NCBI GenBank assembly: GCA_963841945.1
Contig: CAWJFC010000028.1
Location: 62,001 to 126,000, forward strand
Direction: 5' to 3'
DNA from: Acidiflorens sp963841945
Lineage (GTDB): Bacteria > Acidobacteriota > Terriglobia > Terriglobales > Acidobacteriaceae
Length of the DNA: 64,000 bases
How positions within the stretch are numbered: position 1 is the stretch's first letter; every line of letters begins with the position of its first letter. Below are positions 33,808 through 44,090 of this stretch, piece by piece. The translations under genes were made by a program, and so were the position numbers. Below the pieces are notes generated by a model. The model was not told the origin of the DNA. It saw only the letters and a program-made list of their open reading frames with translations, and did no database searches.

Positions 33808-34119
33808 GTGAAGATTCTGGGGCGGTGTTTGGCGCTATTGGTATTGGTACTTACTACGGTTTACGGGTTGGCCGATAGCGGAGCGGAGTTCAAGACGAGA
33901 TGTGCTCCCTGCCATGGGGCAAGAGGAGCGGGCGATACCAAACTCGGTGAGAATCTCCGTGTCCGCGACCTTGGATCGGCGGAGGTGCAGAAGCAGTCGG
34001 ACGCGGAACTGACTGAGATCATCAGCAAGGGTAAAAGCAAGATGCCGGCGTACGATCGCAAGCTGACCAGGGAAGAGATCAACGATATCGTGAAGTACAT
34101 TCGGACATTGAAAAAGTAG
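33808..34119 (+). CDS. Periplasmic c-type cytochrome (c6/c553-like), copy 2
   Basis: 103 aa from GTG 33808, with GGGGAGG seven bases upstream. Signal peptide (ILGRCLALLVLVLTTVYGLA), haem site CAPCH, Met ligand in KSKMPAY, C-terminal YIRTLKK. The C-terminal halves of the two cytochromes agree far better than the regions around the haem site (GANGEGKAAMKT against GARGAGDTKLGENLRV), so this is a tandem duplication with divergence near the exposed haem edge, perhaps for different partners. A terminator follows. Confidence 0.92.
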   Translation: MKILGRCLALLVLVLTTVYGLADSGAEFKTRCAPCHGARGAGDTKLGENLRVRDLGSAEVQKQSDAELTEIISKGKSKMPAYDRKLTREEINDIVKYIRTLKK

Positions 34120-34141
34120 ACGGGCTGGAATTTTGAGATGG

Positions 34142-34169
34142 CGGCCGGGAATTGTCCCGGCCGTTTTTG
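34142..34169 (+). terminator. Terminator after the second cytochrome gene
   Basis: CGGCCGGGA (34142-34150) pairs with TCCCGGCCG (34155-34163), four-base loop, then TTTTT. Confidence 0.85.
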
Positions 34170-34266
34170 TTTCTAAGGGGACTAAGACTCATGGTTTTGG
34201 GCGGGGCGCCGAGCGGTAAAGACATTCATTGATTTGGCCGATAAGAGGCATTAGGGGATCGCTCTC

Positions 34267-34707
34267 ATGAGCTGGTGGAAGCAACCATCGATGAACTTCG
34301 AGGATGCGGTTCTTTGCCACTCAGAATGGAAGCGAAGGTTGCATGAATATGCCGAGAGTCCGGACCACAGTTTGAAGGTGGACGAAGTGGCTGCGAGCGA
34401 TCGCTGCAAAACGGGAAAGTGGATCCGCGGCGAAGGAAGGAAATATTCCGTGTACCCGGAGTATGCGAAGCTGATCGCGGAGCACGCGCGCTTTCACAAA
34501 GCGGCGGCGGAGATTGTACGCCGGGCGGACTGTGGCGACGACATGAGGGGCGAGTTCGCGCTGGGAGTGGGGAGCGAGTTCAGCCTGGCGTCATCGGCGG
34601 TGGTGCTGGCGCTGATGGACATGAAGAGAAGACACGAGATGGAGGAGCGTAGCCGGCAGGAGCCAGCCCAATCGGCGCGGGGACGCGCGGCGGGCGGTCG
34701 GGAATAA
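34267..34707 (+). CDS. Stand-alone CZB (chemoreceptor zinc-binding) domain protein
   Basis: 146 aa. The first 85 residues form a CZB four-helix zinc domain: His18 (CHSEWK), Cys47 (DRCKTGKWI), His73 and His77 (AEHARFH) are the expected ligands. CZB domains sense zinc or hypochlorous acid, usually fused to chemoreceptors or diguanylate cyclases; here the domain is alone with a charged, likely disordered tail. It may regulate a partner in trans, for example a cyclase, but none is adjacent (the nearest GGDEF gene is 6 kb away). Confidence 0.85.
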   Translation: MSWWKQPSMNFEDAVLCHSEWKRRLHEYAESPDHSLKVDEVAASDRCKTGKWIRGEGRKYSVYPEYAKLIAEHARFHKAAAEIVRRADCGDDMRGEFALGVGSEFSLASSAVVLALMDMKRRHEMEERSRQEPAQSARGRAAGGRE

Positions 34708-34738
34708 GGGCTATTTAGTGGCGCGCCGCGATCTGCAA

Positions 34739-34758
34739 CGCGGACAGGAGTGTCCGCG
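34739..34758. repeat. GC-rich palindrome (REP-like)
   Basis: CGCGGACA (34739-34746), GGAG loop, TGTCCGCG (34751-34758), followed by CTACGC. It sits between the CZB gene and the convergent glnS stop and may end either transcript. Confidence 0.6.
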
Positions 34759-34767
34759 CTACGCATG

Positions 34768-36507
<1,740 letters not shown>

Positions 36508-36529
36508 GCTCTTGTTATTCTATTGTCTT

Positions 36530-37969
36530 ATGGCGCAGTGCGTACAGTGCGGGCGGCAAATGCCGGGCTTGACCTTTGGCAAAAAGATCTGCCCATGGTG
36601 CAAACAGCACGAGGCACAGCAGCGTGGCGAAGACGTGCAGTATCAGCGGGTGGAGACGGTGCCTTGGCAGAAGCAGCAGGCGTCGTCTATGGGAGTGACG
36701 CAGGCGATCTTTGGGGCAAACGTAGCGGTGTTTATCGCGATGACGCTGGCGATCGGCGGCGCGATGTTGAGCGATCCTCCGGGACAGGCGCTGGTGGCAT
36801 GGGGCGCGAATTTTGGACCGCTCACCATTGGCGGGCAATGGTGGCGGCTGCTGACTTGTTTGTTCGTGCATGGCGGCCTGCTGCACATTGGGTTCAACAT
36901 GTGGTGCCTGTGGGACCTGGGCCGGCTGGCCGAATCGGTGTATGGGAAATGGACCTTCGCGCTGGTTTATCTTTTGTGCGGACTGTCGGCGAGCATTGGA
37001 AGCCTGATCTGGAATCCGATGGTGCTGAGCGTCGGCGCCTCGGGGGCGATTTTTGGAATTGCCGGGGCGCTGATTTCTTCGTTTTACCTGGGCGAGTTCT
37101 CTTTGCCGCGGGCGGCAGTCTCAGGGATGCTGCGGAGCGTGGTCGCGTTCGTCGGCTACAACCTGGTTTTTGGGGCGATGATTGCGCACGTTGATAATGC
37201 GGCTCACGTCGGCGGACTGGTGATGGGATTGATTCTGGGGGCGCTGATCGCGAAGGTGGCTCCGGCACACGACGCGATTCTGCAACGGATCGGGATCCTG
37301 GTATTTGGGGCGGCGCTGGTGGGAAGCGGCGGATTGTATCTTGCGCACTCGCACGCTTATCTGGTTCACGGAGAACGAGGCGTCGCCAGCCTGAGGAAGG
37401 GCGACCTGGATAAAGGGATCGCGGAATTGCAGGTCGCAGCCAAGCAGCGTCCGGGATTTGCCGGGACGCATGAGGTGCTGGCGGACGCGTATCTGGCGAA
37501 AGGTGACTTCGAGAACGCGGCTGCGGAGTTGAACCGGACCCTGGCACTCGATCCGAAGAATCAGGATGTTTATGACCGTCTGGGACTGGTTTATCTCGAA
37601 CAGAAGCAACCGGCAAAGGCGGAGGAGGTTTTCAACCAGCTGCTCAAAATCAATGCGAACAGCGCCGACGGCCATGCCGGACTGGCGAGCGCCTACAGCG
37701 ATGAACGCCGCTACGAAGAAGCGTTGGCCGAGTACAAGCGGGTGATCGAGATCGATTCGCTGTACCACGATGTGTACTACAACATTGGCGTGGTCGAGGC
37801 GCATCTCGATCATGCCGACGAAGCTCTGGCTGCCCTCTTGAAACAAAAGCAGGCGTGGGACAACCCCGACAATGAGCGCCTGCTGGCCGCAGTCTATCGA
37901 GCGAAGGGTATGACGAAAGAAGCGGATGCGGCACGGGCGAAGGCGGAGGAATTGAGCGCGAAGAGGTAG
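36530..37969 (+). CDS. Rhomboid intramembrane protease with N-terminal zinc ribbon and C-terminal TPR repeats
   Basis: About 479 aa in three parts. Residues 1-25 have two Cys pairs (CVQC, CPWC) that may bind zinc. Residues 55-270 are a six-segment rhomboid core: WWRLLTCLFVHGGLLHIGFNM, catalytic Ser171 in GASGAIFG, and His226 in NAAHVGGL form the Ser-His dyad. A further membrane segment follows, then four to five TPR units (from about 335; LADAYLAKGDFENAAAELNRTL, LGLVYLEQKQPAKAEEVFN). It should cleave membrane proteins, with TPRs recruiting a partner. The ATG at 36530 lacks a ribosome site; TATTCT lies eight bases upstream, so a leaderless mRNA is possible. Confidence 0.9.
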   Translation: MAQCVQCGRQMPGLTFGKKICPWCKQHEAQQRGEDVQYQRVETVPWQKQQASSMGVTQAIFGANVAVFIAMTLAIGGAMLSDPPGQALVAWGANFGPLTIGGQWWRLLTCLFVHGGLLHIGFNMWCLWDLGRLAESVYGKWTFALVYLLCGLSASIGSLIWNPMVLSVGASGAIFGIAGALISSFYLGEFSLPRAAVSGMLRSVVAFVGYNLVFGAMIAHVDNAAHVGGLVMGLILGALIAKVAPAHDAILQRIGILVFGAALVGSGGLYLAHSHAYLVHGERGVASLRKGDLDKGIAELQVAAKQRPGFAGTHEVLADAYLAKGDFENAAAELNRTLALDPKNQDVYDRLGLVYLEQKQPAKAEEVFNQLLKINANSADGHAGLASAYSDERRYEEALAEYKRVIEIDSLYHDVYYNIGVVEAHLDHADEALAALLKQKQAWDNPDNERLLAAVYRAKGMTKEADAARAKAEELSAKR

Positions 37970-38055
37970 GTTTCGTTGATTTGCGGTCAGGGCGTTCACC
38001 ACGGGGACACGGAAGCTCACATGGGAGACGAAACTGACATCCTTCAATGAGGCGG

Positions 38056-38376
38056 TTACCTGGCCGCGGCTGCGACTTTGAAACGTACCCGTTCACGGCG
38101 CTGCAAAAATTCTACAATCTCAAACAAATTGCGGGCTTGCGGATTGCCGGACGGGCTCAGCATTCGCATCAGGCTCTTGGCGGAATGGTCTGTCGCCTCT
38201 GCCAGTTCAGCGAAGCCAATGGTCGCATTGATGTAGTCGCGCAGCACGCTCTTACCGGTTTCGAGATCTCCCGAAAGAAAGCTCTCGATTCCTTCACGAA
38301 GGAGTTCCTTGCGGAACGCCGGATCGCGCCGGACCCGGGCCTGGATGGTTTGCTTGAAATCGTTAGTGAGGGGCAT
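38056..38376 (-). CDS. HigA-type antitoxin
   Basis: 106 aa. The sequence plan DFKQTIQARVRRDPAFRKELLREGIE, GDLETGKSVLRDYINATIGF, then the helix-turn-helix AELAEATDHSAKSLMRML and SGNPQARNLFEIVEFLQ is that of the addiction-module antidote family (XRE-like). It should bind and neutralise the toxin encoded six bases upstream and repress the operon. Toxin-first order is the higBA arrangement. Confidence 0.88.
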   Translation of the reverse strand: MPLTNDFKQTIQARVRRDPAFRKELLREGIESFLSGDLETGKSVLRDYINATIGFAELAEATDHSAKSLMRMLSPSGNPQARNLFEIVEFLQRRERVRFKVAAAAR

Positions 38377-38381
38377 CGTCT

Positions 38382-38714
38382 CTACTTCCTTTTTTTATAG
38401 TCGGACCACCGCATTTGCGCGATGCGAATATCGCTTTGTTGCCGCCGCTTGATACCTCCGCCCAGGAGAATGACAAGGCGTTCTCCGTCCTTGCCGAAGT
38501 AAATACGATATCCGGGACCAAAATCGATCTTGCATTCCATGAGGCCAGCGCCCACGGCCTTGACGTTCGAATAATTGCCTTGCGCGAGCCTGGTAAGGCC
38601 AATTACAACCTTGGCGGCCGCAGGTGCGTTCAGTTCGTCGAACCAGTCGGCGTAAGGATTGTGACCGCCAGGATCGAGGTACTCGAGAACCGTGACCGGA
38701 TACGATGGTACCAT
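38382..38714 (-). CDS. HigB/RelE-like addiction-module toxin
   Basis: About 110 aa of the phage-derived Gp49/HigB-like killer family in the RelE/ParE superfamily: FDELNAPAAAKVVIGLTRL, GAGLMECKIDFGPGYRIYFGKDGERLVILLGGGIKRRQQSDI and WSDYKKRK are typical; the GYRIYF and LLGGG..K blocks form the core sheet. Expected to be a ribosome-dependent mRNA endonuclease. I choose ATG 38714, preceded by AAGG; a TTG at 38732 is in frame. The start codon lies inside a near-perfect palindrome, a likely operator. The antitoxin gene follows after 5 bp. Confidence 0.88.
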   Translation of the reverse strand: MVPSYPVTVLEYLDPGGHNPYADWFDELNAPAAAKVVIGLTRLAQGNYSNVKAVGAGLMECKIDFGPGYRIYFGKDGERLVILLGGGIKRRQQSDIRIAQMRWSDYKKRK

Positions 38715-38724
38715 ATATGATACC
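38707..38724. promoter_or_regulatory. Palindromic operator overlapping the toxin start
   Basis: GGTACCATATATGATACC is symmetric except for one base pair, and contains the toxin ATG on the minus strand. TTGACA is read on the same strand at 38732-38727, just upstream. Position and symmetry fit autoregulation by the toxin-antitoxin complex. Confidence 0.6.
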
Positions 38725-38779
38725 TTTGTCAAGAGCCATTACGCGACTAATACGCCGTGGGGTTCGACGTGTGACTGGT

Positions 38780-40240
38780 TCAATGGCTTTTCAAGATTGC
38801 CTGGTCGATTCTCTTCAGCGCGGTTTCTTTCCCCAGCACCTGCAGCGTCTCAAATAGTGGCGGGGCGTTCTTTCTTCCGCAGACCGCTACTCGGATTGGT
38901 TGAAACATCTGTCCAGCTTTCAACCCCAGTTCCTGGGCGGCGGCACGCAAGGCCTGGTCTAATGCGTCGTGAGTGAATTCGGTTTGGGCAAGAACTTCAC
39001 GGCCTCTGGTCAGGGCTTTTTGCGCCATGGCTGCGTCACCCTTTTGCGGGATCAGTTCGGCCGAATCGTAGGGCGGGAGTTCGTCGACAAAGAAAAAGTC
39101 GGCGGCGGTGAGGACGTCGCGAAGGAGCTTGATGCGCTCGCGGATGAGTGGCGTAATGGCCAGCATCTTTTCGAGCGTGACGTTGAAGCCTGCCTGCTGG
39201 ACGATGGGCAACAGTTGCGCGCTTAAATCCGCGATTGGGAGAGCGCGAATGTGCTCGGCGTTGAGCCAGAGGGCTTTTGGGTCGAAGGTGTCTTCCGGCG
39301 TGGCGGCGGGCTCTTTGAAATTGACGACGGCATTCGCCCGGTTGATTCCTTCGAGTGAGAAAGAGTCAATCAGTTCCTGCATCGTCATGTTGGTGCGATC
39401 GTCCTTTGGAGACCAGCCGAGCAGGCATAAAAAATTAATGAAGGCCGGGGCCAGGAATCCAGCGTCGCGATAGGTCGTGACGCTGACGACTGGGCCATGT
39501 TTGCGTTTGGAGAGCTTGGAACCATCGGGCGCGACGAGCAGCGGGAGATGCGCGAACTGGGGCATGGTCGCGCCCGCCGCTTGGGCGGCCTGAAAGATCA
39601 ATACATGTTTGTAGGTATTGGAAAGATGATCCTGGCCGCGGATGATGTGGCTGATCTTCAGATCGATATCGTCGGCGCAGGAGGCAAGGTGGTAGGTGGG
39701 CATGCCGTCACTGCGGAGCAGGGCAAAATCTTCGACGTCGTCGGCGGACTTGGTTTGAAAACCGTAGACGGCGTCCGTGAAACTGACGTTTTCGCTGGCA
39801 CCTCGCGGCACACGAAAACGGAGGGCGAAGGGCTCACCGGCGGCGGCGCGGCGGTCGCTCTCGGCGCGGCTTAGCTCGCGCATTCCAGGATTGAAAAGCC
39901 AGGTTTGATTGGCGCCCGACTTTTCGGAGTCTCCGGTATGGGCAGGCGTGAAATCGCGGTAGGCGAGGCCTTTCTGAAATATCGCCTCGGCGATCTGGCG
40001 GTGGAGCGCGAGGCGCTCGGACTGCTTGTACTCTTCGTCCCAGCCGAGATTGAGCCAGCGCAGGCCGTCGAAGATGGAGGTGACACTGGCTTCGGTGTTG
40101 CGCTCGACATCGGTGTCATCGAGGCGGAGGACCATGGTTCCGCGGTTGTGGCGGGCGTACAGCCAGTTGAAAATGAAGGTGCGGGCGCTGCCGACGTGCA
40201 GAAAGCCGGTAGGGGATGGAGCGAATCGGACACGGAGCAT
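38780..40240 (-). CDS. gltX: Glutamyl-tRNA synthetase
   Basis: Class I synthetase, 486 aa. RFAPSPTGFLHVGSART carries the HIGH-type motif (HVGS, about 15-18), VLRLDDTDVERN follows, and SKLSKRKHG near 250 is the KMSKS loop. The C-terminal all-helical anticodon domain is complete (ELGLKAGQMFQPIRVAVCG). With glnS also present, the host charges Gln directly and this enzyme is expected to be the discriminating form. No Cys zinc motif is seen in the SWIM-like region. It runs toward the toxin-antitoxin pair on the same strand. Confidence 0.96.
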   Translation of the reverse strand: MLRVRFAPSPTGFLHVGSARTFIFNWLYARHNRGTMVLRLDDTDVERNTEASVTSIFDGLRWLNLGWDEEYKQSERLALHRQIAEAIFQKGLAYRDFTPAHTGDSEKSGANQTWLFNPGMRELSRAESDRRAAAGEPFALRFRVPRGASENVSFTDAVYGFQTKSADDVEDFALLRSDGMPTYHLASCADDIDLKISHIIRGQDHLSNTYKHVLIFQAAQAAGATMPQFAHLPLLVAPDGSKLSKRKHGPVVSVTTYRDAGFLAPAFINFLCLLGWSPKDDRTNMTMQELIDSFSLEGINRANAVVNFKEPAATPEDTFDPKALWLNAEHIRALPIADLSAQLLPIVQQAGFNVTLEKMLAITPLIRERIKLLRDVLTAADFFFVDELPPYDSAELIPQKGDAAMAQKALTRGREVLAQTEFTHDALDQALRAAAQELGLKAGQMFQPIRVAVCGRKNAPPLFETLQVLGKETALKRIDQAILKSH

Positions 40241-40606
40241 AACGGTTGAGTATAGCGGATGGATGCGGCGGGATTTCGGGGCCGGCGAGGGATCAAGACC
40301 GGGATGAGGAAGCCGCCGAGGGTGCTAAACGCAAGAGGTTGAACACAAATGGTTGGTGCGGTAATGGGGTGATGCGGTTACCGTGGTATTACCAAGGTAA
40401 TCCGCGAAGAACAAAAGACGGTGGCAGAATCGCATCTTATAAGGTGATACTTGGAGTCAAGAACGCTTGATTAAGCCGTGCCCAGGGCGGAACTCAAGTA
40501 GAAGACATTCGTGGTTACGAACTGTCTGCTGTGACACGTTGAGGCCGAGTAGTTCCAGCCGGGCCCGTGTTGATTTTTCAAGAGAGCATTTGTAGTCAGG
40601 AAGACC
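40241..40606. other. 366-bp spacer with an inverted repeat
   Basis: Divergent promoter region for gltX and the GGDEF/HD-GYP gene. Holds the inverted repeat at 40374-40405. No gene seen. Confidence 0.5.
40374..40405. promoter_or_regulatory. Nested inverted repeat, possible operator
   Basis: GCGGTTACC and GGTAATCCGC form a 9-bp stem with one bulge; inside it, GGTATTACC is itself a palindrome and TTACC-AA-GGTAA another. Role unknown. Confidence 0.35.
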
Positions 40607-43600
40607 ATGATTAGCATTGCCACAGGATTAGCGCTGGTTCCTGGGGCCGTGGCACTTCTGGTGCTGCTGGTCTTCAGCTACCTGTACGAGCAAAGCCGGC
40701 AGAGCTATTTCCGCGCCTGGCAACTGGCTTGGGCGTCGTACACGCTGCACTACATGGTCGAGGCGGCGAATTATTATCGCGGGCCGTCGGCGCTGCTCTT
40801 CTTTGTCAGTTCGCTGCTGCTGGTTGCGGTGGCGATGTGCATTTTCGTTTCGACGCGGCTCACGAAAGAGCCATTCCGCCTGCAGTGGTACGACATTGCG
40901 CTGATCGGCGCGGGCATTCTGCTGAGCTACATCAGCCTGCGGGCGCACATAGCCGGGGGAGTTTTTGTCACGAATGCGGCGCCTCCGCCGTGGTATTTGC
41001 GCCTGGAGATCGGGCTCGCGATCGTTCTCCTCTACACCTCATTTCATTACTACCGATACGGATTCCGGAGAGATTCGGTCGCCTTCCGCACGCTGGCATT
41101 TTCGCTGGCGTTGTGGGGAGCGCTGTTGGGCGCGGGACAATTCGGGCGGTCGTTTGTCGAGGTGGGACGGCCGGGCGGATTCTTGTGGCCGATTCCCCAA
41201 ATGCTGATGGCGATTGCGATGGTGATGGTGCTGTTCGAAAACGAGCGCAATGCGGTGCAGGAGCATGCACTGGCGTTTTCGACTTTGGGAGTCGATCCGC
41301 GGCGCTTGCTGGCGTCGAGCGACCTTCGGCCCAGCATGCAGGCATTCGTGGACCGACTGGTGGCGCCGCTGGCTTCGCGCCGGGGAGTGATTCTGGTCTC
41401 CGAGCAGTGGCGGGCGATGGTGCCCTCGGTGCAGAAGGGATTCTCTGCGGGATTTGTAGAAAAACTGCAGCGCACTCAAGCGGGCGACTACATTTGCGAG
41501 CTCGCCTACCGGCGCGGCGGCGTGGTCACGTTCCGGGGCCTGGCGGAGATGGAGGAACCGCTGCCGGCGCTTTCGGGCGGGCGGTTTGAGGCGTTCAAGC
41601 AGACGGTTTTGGCGGAAGGAATTTCCGACCTGATGGCGGTGAGCCTGCAAACGCGCGAACACAATTTCGGAGTGTTGCTGTTTCCGCACGCCGAGCGGCG
41701 CATGTTCGGATCGTCGAATCTGCGGCTGCTGATCGGACTGGCGCTGCAGATTGCCCTGACGCTGGAGAACTATGTGGTGATGCACGAGGCCCAGCGGCGG
41801 ACGAAAGAGTACGAACTGCTGACCGAGATTGGGCAGGCCGTCAGCTCGCACTTGAACCAGGATGAAGTGTTGCGGACGGTGCAGACCGAGCTCGGCCAGA
41901 TTTTCGATACCAGCGAGTTCTACATTGCGTTCCTGGAAGAAGATGAGATCTGTTTCGAGCTGGAGGTGGAGCACGGACAGTTTCGTCCGAAGCGTTCGCG
42001 CAAGGTGGCTAATGGGCTGACGGAATACATTCTGCGCACCGGTCAGCCGCTGCTGATTCAATCAGAACTGGAAGCGATGCGCTCGAAGCTGGGAGTGGAC
42101 TTTATTCCGGTGCAGCCGGCACGTTGTTTTTGCGGAGTGCCGATCCTGCTGGGCGGGCGGCCGGCAGGCGTGATGGCGGCGTTGAGCACCGAGCGGGAAT
42201 TTTTGTTTCAGCAGCGCGACCTGGAAGTGATGCAGACGGCGGCGGGACAGCTGGGGGTGGCGATCGAAAACGCGCGGCTGTTCTCCGAAGAGCAACGGCG
42301 TGCGCGGCATCTCGCATTTTTGAACAACATTTCGAAGATGGCGATTTCGAGCGAAGACGCCGAGCAGATGATGGCTGACATTGTGAGGGAGATTCAGAAA
42401 AACTTCCGCTACGACCACATTGGCATCGGGATCATGGACTACGCCACGAAGGATATCGAGATCAAAGCAGAGGCCGGATCGACCTCGCAGGCGCTGGGAC
42501 GGCGGATTCCGGTGGGGACGGGTGTTCTTGGAAAAGTTGCGCGTACGGGGATCAGCGCGCTGGTGCAGAGCGCGGGCCCGGGGCAGCTGGCGGGCGTGGT
42601 AGCGGACTCGCGCGCCGTGCTTTGTTTGCCGATCATGTACGGCGAGACGCTACTCGGCGTATTGAATGTGGAGAGCCGCTCCGAAAATGCGTTCGCTCCG
42701 CAGGACGTTTTGATTTTGAATACGCTGGCGGACTTGCTGGCGACGGCGCTACACAATTCATTCGTCTTCCAGAAACTGCAGCAGCAGTCGATCACCGACG
42801 GATTGACCGGCATCAAGACGCGGCGGTACTTCTGGGAGGCGTTGAGTTCGGAGTGGAAGCGCGCGTCGCGGTCGGGACGGCCGTTCTCGGTCGTGCTGAT
42901 CGATCTGGATAAATTCAAAGAGGTCAACGATTCTCAGGGGCATCTAGAAGGCGACCTGGTGCTGGCGCGGGTGGGCCGGTTGCTGGAGCAGAAGTGCCGC
43001 CAATCGAACGTGGTTGCGCGGTATGGCGGCGACGAGTTCATCATTCTGATGCCGGAGACGGGAATTGAGCAGGCGCAGGTGCTGGCGGAGAGATTGCGAC
43101 TCTGGCTGGCGACGGATCCAATGCTGGAAGAGCACAAGATAACAGGTAGCTTTGGAGTGGCGAGTTTCCCGGTGCATGGGTTTGCGATCGAGGATCTGAT
43201 TCGCGTGGCAGATGCGGGGATGTACATGGCGAAGCACGCGGGCGGGAACCAGGTGGCGGCCTCGGAGCCATTCCGCGAGGGGATGGCCGTGCAGAGGCAA
43301 CTGCTGTCTTCTTACATCGAAGGATTTTTGCAGCGCGAGCATAACGGGCCGGAAGATCTGGAAGAGCTGATTGGCACGCTGCAGAAGCTTTGCAGCGAGA
43401 GTGGCGATACGACGGCGATGCGCGAAGCGATCGAGACGCTGGCGCAGACGGCCGAGTTGCGCGAGCCAAATTCCGTGGGACACACCGATAAGACTCGGCA
43501 CTTTGCCGCGATAATCGCCCGGGGGTTGAACCTTTCGGCGCATGAAGTATCGGACGTGGCGTTTGCCGGATCGGTGCACGACGTGGGAAAGCTCTTCATT

Positions 43601-44008
43601 GACGCAAGCATTTTGAACAAGCGTGGCCCGCTGACGGAAGAGGAGTTTGCCATCATGAAGACGCATCCGCAGCTAGGGGTGGACGTGTTGCGGGCGATTT
43701 CAGACAGCGACCGGGTGGCGGAAGCAGTCCTGTCACATCACGAGGCGTTCGATGGCAGCGGCTATCCGTTCGGACTGCGCGGGGAGAGCATTCCGCTCTC
43801 GGGTCGGATTCTAGCGGTGGCAGACATGTACGCCAATATGATCGGAGAGCGATCCTTCGCGCCCGCGAAGACGCACGAACAGGCGATCGCAGAGCTTGAA
43901 AAGCTGAGCGGGACGCGCTTGGATGGGATGATTGTGCGGTTATTTGCGCGGCTGTTGAAGATGGAGAGAACGACATTGTTCAACGGCGGAACTCAGAGAG
44001 TGGAGTGA
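40607..44008 (+). CDS. Membrane GAF-GGDEF-HD-GYP protein (cyclic di-GMP turnover)
   Basis: 1133 aa. An N-terminal region of about seven membrane segments (to residue 212), a degenerate GAF-like stretch (about 240-385), two GAF domains (about 400-560 and 575-715), a GGDEF domain with an intact RYGGDEF (about 800) and an HD-GYP domain with HTDKTRH, SVHDVGK and HHEAFDGSGYPFGLRG (about 960-1080). It thus has motifs both to make c-di-GMP and to break it down. RxxD, the inhibitory I-site, is absent at the usual place before GGDEF (the stretch reads CRQSNVVA). Input is probably a membrane signal plus ligands of the GAF domains. A monocistronic gene. Confidence 0.93.
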   Translation: MISIATGLALVPGAVALLVLLVFSYLYEQSRQSYFRAWQLAWASYTLHYMVEAANYYRGPSALLFFVSSLLLVAVAMCIFVSTRLTKEPFRLQWYDIALIGAGILLSYISLRAHIAGGVFVTNAAPPPWYLRLEIGLAIVLLYTSFHYYRYGFRRDSVAFRTLAFSLALWGALLGAGQFGRSFVEVGRPGGFLWPIPQMLMAIAMVMVLFENERNAVQEHALAFSTLGVDPRRLLASSDLRPSMQAFVDRLVAPLASRRGVILVSEQWRAMVPSVQKGFSAGFVEKLQRTQAGDYICELAYRRGGVVTFRGLAEMEEPLPALSGGRFEAFKQTVLAEGISDLMAVSLQTREHNFGVLLFPHAERRMFGSSNLRLLIGLALQIALTLENYVVMHEAQRRTKEYELLTEIGQAVSSHLNQDEVLRTVQTELGQIFDTSEFYIAFLEEDEICFELEVEHGQFRPKRSRKVANGLTEYILRTGQPLLIQSELEAMRSKLGVDFIPVQPARCFCGVPILLGGRPAGVMAALSTEREFLFQQRDLEVMQTAAGQLGVAIENARLFSEEQRRARHLAFLNNISKMAISSEDAEQMMADIVREIQKNFRYDHIGIGIMDYATKDIEIKAEAGSTSQALGRRIPVGTGVLGKVARTGISALVQSAGPGQLAGVVADSRAVLCLPIMYGETLLGVLNVESRSENAFAPQDVLILNTLADLLATALHNSFVFQKLQQQSITDGLTGIKTRRYFWEALSSEWKRASRSGRPFSVVLIDLDKFKEVNDSQGHLEGDLVLARVGRLLEQKCRQSNVVARYGGDEFIILMPETGIEQAQVLAERLRLWLATDPMLEEHKITGSFGVASFPVHGFAIEDLIRVADAGMYMAKHAGGNQVAASEPFREGMAVQRQLLSSYIEGFLQREHNGPEDLEELIGTLQKLCSESGDTTAMREAIETLAQTAELREPNSVGHTDKTRHFAAIIARGLNLSAHEVSDVAFAGSVHDVGKLFIDASILNKRGPLTEEEFAIMKTHPQLGVDVLRAISDSDRVAEAVLSHHEAFDGSGYPFGLRGESIPLSGRILAVADMYANMIGERSFAPAKTHEQAIAELEKLSGTRLDGMIVRLFARLLKMERTTLFNGGTQRVE

Positions 44009-44090
44009 TTACGAAATCTCTACTTCAGTAATTTTGAAATAGGATCGTTAAAGCCAGCCGATTCTTCAACCCGACTCTTCCAATGAGAAG

